From: Tabrizicola oligotrophica
GTDB lineage: Bacteria; Pseudomonadota; Alphaproteobacteria; Rhodobacterales; Rhodobacteraceae
Assembly: GCF_011008935.1 (NCBI RefSeq)
Contig: NZ_JAAIVJ010000001.1
Coordinates: 1-64,000 of the forward strand
Length of the DNA stretch: 64,000 bases
Direction of reading: 5' to 3'
A program made the position numbers and the translations under genes. Every line of letters begins with the position of its first letter. Positions within the stretch are counted from its first letter, which is position 1. Below the pieces are notes generated by a model. The model made no database searches, had not been told where the DNA came from, and saw only the letters and a list, made by a program, of their open reading frames with translations. Positions 60,976 to 64,000 of the stretch are shown here, one piece after another.

Positions 60976-60979
60976 GGGA

Positions 60980-61391
60980 TACCCCCACCCCCGACCCCTC
61001 CCCACGAAGGGGGACGGGAGGTGGCCGTGCTGGTGGGCGTGGAGCGAGAGGATCGAGAAGTGGCCGGGCGGGAAGAGCCTCCCTCCCCCCTTTGTGGGGG
61101 AGGGACGGGGAGGGGGGCTTTGCCTGCTGGTGTCAGGTGATGGATACGCTCGCCGGTTTATACCCCGGCGCTGGTCATGGGCCATATTGCGCTACTCCCC
61201 CCACCCCCGGCCCCTCCCCACGGAGGGGGAGGGGAGGTGCGGGTGGCAAGGGGTGGTTCGGCTGGAAAGGTGGAGCCGCCCTCTCCGCTTCGGCGGGGGA
61301 GGGATGGGGAAGCACCGGAAGGGCATGGGGCGGGTCGAGTGGAAAGGGAGAACCTCCCTCCCCCCGCCGTGAGGGAGGGATGGGGAGGGGG
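60980..61391. repeat. cluster of GC-rich hairpin repeats, five copies
   Basis: Between Lrp and the P450 gene five copies of the dispersed element are visible: forward at 60980-61023 and 61196-61238, and inverted at 61079-61114, 61268-61310 and 61353-61391. Forward and inverted copies alternate with spacers of ~30-80 bases, the layout of BIMEs. Typical arms are CGGCCCCTCCCC and GAGGGGGAGGGG. The 428-bp gap holds no recognisable gene. Confidence 0.8.
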
Positions 61392-61403
61392 GATTGCCTG
61401 GCG

Positions 61404-62576
61404 TTACCGCGTCACCATCAGCCGGGTCAGGCCGTGGAAGTGATAGACGTCGCCATAGACCGGCTTGCCCGCCAGCCTCAGCCCCGGCAGGCGGGAAAAC
61501 AGGATCGGCAGGGCGGTGACGAGTTCCAGCCGCGCCAGAGGGGCGCCGACGCAGAAATGCAGGCCGGCGCCGAAGGTGGCGATGGGCTTCACCGGCCGGG
61601 TCGGTTTGAACTTCGCGGGCGCTTCCCATTGCCCCGGATCGCGGTTGGCGGCGGCGAGCAACAGCCCGACCTGATCGCCGCGCCGGAAGGTCTGGCCCAT
61701 GACCTCGATGTCCTCATAGGCCCAGCGGGTGAACATGTGCAGCGCCGGATCGAAGCGCAGGATTTCCTCGACCGTGTCTTCCGCCGTGGCCTCGGTGATC
61801 GAATGCCCGGTCTCGAGCAGCGTCTTCACCCCGTTGCCGATGGTATGCACCGTCGCCTCATGGCCGGCGTTCAGCAGGAGGATGCAGGTGGTGATCAACT
61901 CATCCGTCGTCAGCCGCTCGCCGCCGGCCTCGGCGGCGATCAGCTCGGTGATGAGATCGTCGCGCGGGTCTTGCCGCCGGGCCTCGACGTAAGACCGCAT
62001 GAAGGCGACGAAAGCCTCGGTCGCGGCCACGGCACGATCCTCGGTCTCACGGGTGCGGCCAGCCATGTACATGCCGACCATGGCGTTCGACCAGCGCAGA
62101 AGGTCGTCCGACATCTCCTCGGGCACGCCCAGAAGCCGGGCGATGATGATGACCGGCAGGCGCTGGCCGAACTGCTTCAGAAGATCGAACTCGCCGGCCG
62201 GAAAGCCGTCGATCAGCGCATGGGCGAGGGCGGCGATTTCGGGCTGCAGCGCCGCGATCCGCCGCGAGGTGAAGGCGCGCAGCACCAGGGACCGCAGGCG
62301 GGTGTGGCGCGGCGGCTCCAGCTCCAGCATGGAATGCGCCTCGACCGCGTAGAAGGGCGCGAGATGCTCGGGGATCGCCGGGGCCTTTTCGGGCGGCACC
62401 TCGCGGCCAAAGCGGCGGTCGCGGAAAATGGCGTTCACTGCCGCCGCATTGCCGGTGCAGGTCAGGTCGTATTCGGCCCAGTGAAAGAACGGGCCTTCCT
62501 TGCGGGCCTTTTCATAGAACGGATAGGGGTTCTGGACGAAGCCCGGCTCGGTCGGAGACTGGTGCAGCGTCTTCAT
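61404..62576 (-). CDS. cytochrome P450
   Basis: A 390-residue soluble bacterial P450. The I-helix has LLNAGHEATVH with the oxygen-activating region, EEILRFD carries the ExxR pair, and the heme loop is FGAGLHFCVGAPLARLE with the thiolate cysteine. ELEPPRHTRLRSLV is the C-helix region. The substrate is unknown. The start overlaps the stop of an EamA transporter by four bases. No ferredoxin partner lies next to it. Confidence 0.95.
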   Translation of the reverse strand: MKTLHQSPTEPGFVQNPYPFYEKARKEGPFFHWAEYDLTCTGNAAAVNAIFRDRRFGREVPPEKAPAIPEHLAPFYAVEAHSMLELEPPRHTRLRSLVLRAFTSRRIAALQPEIAALAHALIDGFPAGEFDLLKQFGQRLPVIIIARLLGVPEEMSDDLLRWSNAMVGMYMAGRTRETEDRAVAATEAFVAFMRSYVEARRQDPRDDLITELIAAEAGGERLTTDELITTCILLLNAGHEATVHTIGNGVKTLLETGHSITEATAEDTVEEILRFDPALHMFTRWAYEDIEVMGQTFRRGDQVGLLLAAANRDPGQWEAPAKFKPTRPVKPIATFGAGLHFCVGAPLARLELVTALPILFSRLPGLRLAGKPVYGDVYHFHGLTRLMVTR

Positions 62577-63508
62577 GCACGGCGTCCGAAGGGCAGGGGC
62601 AGGATGCCTTGGGCGATCAGCACGCCAAGCCCGACAAGGGCGGCGGCCAGCGCCTGCGGCCAGTTCCACGCCGCACCAAGGGCAAAGAGGATCAGCATGA
62701 CATAGAAGGGTGCTGCGTTGATGTGCAGCGCCGACAGACCGATGCCGAGCCGCTCGACCGACATGATCCACATCACCTGGCTGATCCCAAGCGCGCCGAC
62801 GGAAAACAGCAGCATGGCCCCGATTTCCCGGGCGCCCCATGCGGCAAACGAGGGCATCGCGGCGCCGGTTGCCGCCTGCACGCCCGCCACGGCGAGCGCG
62901 GCCACCGCCGCGCCGAACAGCGTCACCGCCGTGCGCCCGACCGGGGTTTGGCGCGGAAAGGCCGTCACCGTCAGCCGCGAGCCAATGGCAAAGCTGACGA
63001 CCGAGCCGAAGCACAAGAGCGCCCCCCAGGCCAGCGACATCTGGCCCGCCGCCCCGCCCGCGCCCAGATCCAGCGCCATCACCCCGCCGATCAGCGACAG
63101 CACAAGCCCGAGGATCAGCGCCAGCGTCACCTTGCGGCCATCCAGAATGACCTCCAGCGCAATGCCCACCACCGGCAGGGTTGACGAAATCACCGCCGCC
63201 GTCACCGCCCCGCCAAGCGCCTGACCGCGGATCAGGAACCAGGCGCCAAGCCCGATCAGGCTGCCGACGGCGATGCCCTTCAGCCAGTTCACCCGCAGGA
63301 GTGGGCCGAAGCCCTCCAGTGCAGCCCAGAGCAACACCAGAAATCCACCCGCCAGCGCCATGCGCAACGCGTTCAGCTGTTCGGGGATCAGGAGCGGAAT
63401 CAGCATGTCTGCCGCGGGCAGACCGGCGGCCCAGATCAGCATGGAGGCCATGCAGATCAGGTTGGCGGTCAGGAGGCTGGACTGGTGGCTGTGCGAAACA
63501 TCGGTCAT
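62573..63508 (-). CDS. DMT/EamA family transporter
   Basis: A 311-residue inner-membrane protein with ten hydrophobic segments in two EamA repeats (for example ICMASMLIWAAGLPAADMLIP and LALILGLVLSLIGGVMALDL). Members export or import small metabolites. Its stop overlaps the P450 start (ATGA), so the two are co-translated; it may move the P450 substrate or product. tpiA lies upstream on the same strand. Confidence 0.92.
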   Translation of the reverse strand: MTDVSHSHQSSLLTANLICMASMLIWAAGLPAADMLIPLLIPEQLNALRMALAGGFLVLLWAALEGFGPLLRVNWLKGIAVGSLIGLGAWFLIRGQALGGAVTAAVISSTLPVVGIALEVILDGRKVTLALILGLVLSLIGGVMALDLGAGGAAGQMSLAWGALLCFGSVVSFAIGSRLTVTAFPRQTPVGRTAVTLFGAAVAALAVAGVQAATGAAMPSFAAWGAREIGAMLLFSVGALGISQVMWIMSVERLGIGLSALHINAAPFYVMLILFALGAAWNWPQALAAALVGLGVLIAQGILPLPFGRRA

Positions 63509-63565
63509 GGGGCGTTTCTCGCAGGGACGCCTTGCCCCCGCGCTTCTGTTTGCGACATCGCGGGG

Positions 63566-64000
63566 TCAGGCGGCGGAAAGCGCCGCGACGATGGGCGCGA
63601 AGTCGGCGGCTTTCAGGCTGGCCCCGCCGACCAGCGCGCCGTCGACATCAGGCACGGCGAAAATCTCGGCGGCATTGCCGGGCTTGACCGAGCCGCCGTA
63701 AAGCAGGCGCACGCCCGCCGCCTCGGCGCCGATGCGGGCGGTGAGGCGCGCGCGCAGGAAGCCGTGAACCTCGGCAATCTGCGCGATGGTCGGGGTGCGG
63801 CCGGTGCCGATGGCCCAGACCGGCTCGTAGGCGATCACCAGATTGGCGGCCGTGGCATCCTCGGGCACCGAGCCGTCAAGCTGGGCGCCGATCACCTCAA
63901 GCGTCTGGCCCGCATCGCGCTCGGCCTCGGTCTCGCCCAGACAGACGATGGCCACCAGCCCGGTGGCGATGGCCGCCTCGGCCTTGGTTCGCACTTGGGC
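63566..64000 (-). CDS. tpiA: triosephosphate isomerase (5' part outside window)
   Basis: The last ~144 residues of the enzyme that interconverts dihydroxyacetone phosphate and glyceraldehyde 3-phosphate. [16 protein letters not shown], the catalytic glutamate in [15 protein letters not shown], and the phosphate loops [18 protein letters not shown] and [10 protein letters not shown] are all intact. The N-terminal lysine and histidine lie beyond the right edge. The frame is open to the window end. Confidence 0.97.
   Translation of the reverse strand, partial: AQVRTKAEAAIATGLVAIVCLGETEAERDAGQTLEVIGAQLDGSVPEDATAANLVIAYEPVWAIGTGRTPTIAQIAEVHGFLRARLTARIGAEAAGVRLLYGGSVKPGNAAEIFAVPDVDGALVGGASLKAADFAPIVAALSAA

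Noticed and set aside
1-64000. CRISPR arrays
   Set aside because: No series of short identical repeats with unique spacers of constant length is present. The only arrays are the 166-bp units and the GC-rich hairpins, whose copies are imperfect and whose layout is different.

Overview
The window is high-GC alphaproteobacterial chromosome. The coupled cysI/cysH/DUF934/Fpr sulfur operon, NDUFA12, DUF2155, CvpA-PurF, AccBC, and IF-3 with a non-AUG start all point to the Rhodobacteraceae/Paracoccaceae. The genus cannot be fixed from the sequence alone. Most of the window is ordinary core genome, with short intergenic gaps and many 4-base ATGA stop/start overlaps. The left end is accessory DNA.

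Layout: (1) 1-6756 is the integrase-proximal end of an integrative element abutting a tRNA-Asn gene. It carries a broken IS66 copy, a two-gene DarT1/NADAR-type ADP-ribosylation toxin-antitoxin unit, a Rha-like phage regulator, a small lipoprotein and a tyrosine recombinase. (2) 6.8-13.6 kb holds an MBL-fold hydrolase, an orphan EnvZ-like kinase and the YnjBCD ABC transporter with a divergent YnjF-like CDP-alcohol phosphatidyltransferase. (3) 13.9-21.8 kb holds clpP-clpX, a B12-binding protein, NDUFA12-mlaD-DUF2155, aat and accBC. (4) 21.9-30.7 kb holds the dihydropyrimidine dehydrogenase pair preT-preA, two tandem RTX paralogues with matching leaders, and a luciferase-like monooxygenase. (5) 30.7-42.4 kb is a long minus-strand run: SDR, DUF1801, purF, cvpA, radA, a pqiA-like gene, mlaF-mlaE-alr, dnaB, pyrE, pyrC. 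(6) 42.5-53.9 kb holds a glycosyltransferase-like gene, a MoxR/VWA pair, a long alanine-rich OmpA protein, a 0.9 kb tandem repeat array, an XdhC/molybdopterin-binding pair and a fresh partial duplication. (7) 53.9-64 kb holds infC with an ATA start, an Xre-RES toxin-antitoxin pair, the assimilatory sulfate reduction operon with a divergent Lrp regulator, a P450 coupled to an EamA transporter, and the 3' part of tpiA.

The most unusual coding system is the DarT1/NADAR pair at 997-3463. Its toxin domain sits at the C-terminus of a 583-residue protein with an N-terminal hydrophobic, membrane-anchor-like region and a long linker. With Xre-RES, the window has two toxin families known to act on NAD+. 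The most unusual non-coding structures are the ~166-bp, six-copy array at 49745-50620, the BIME-like GC-rich hairpin clusters at 13.6 and 61 kb, and a second dispersed element with a GGGATATTTG core.
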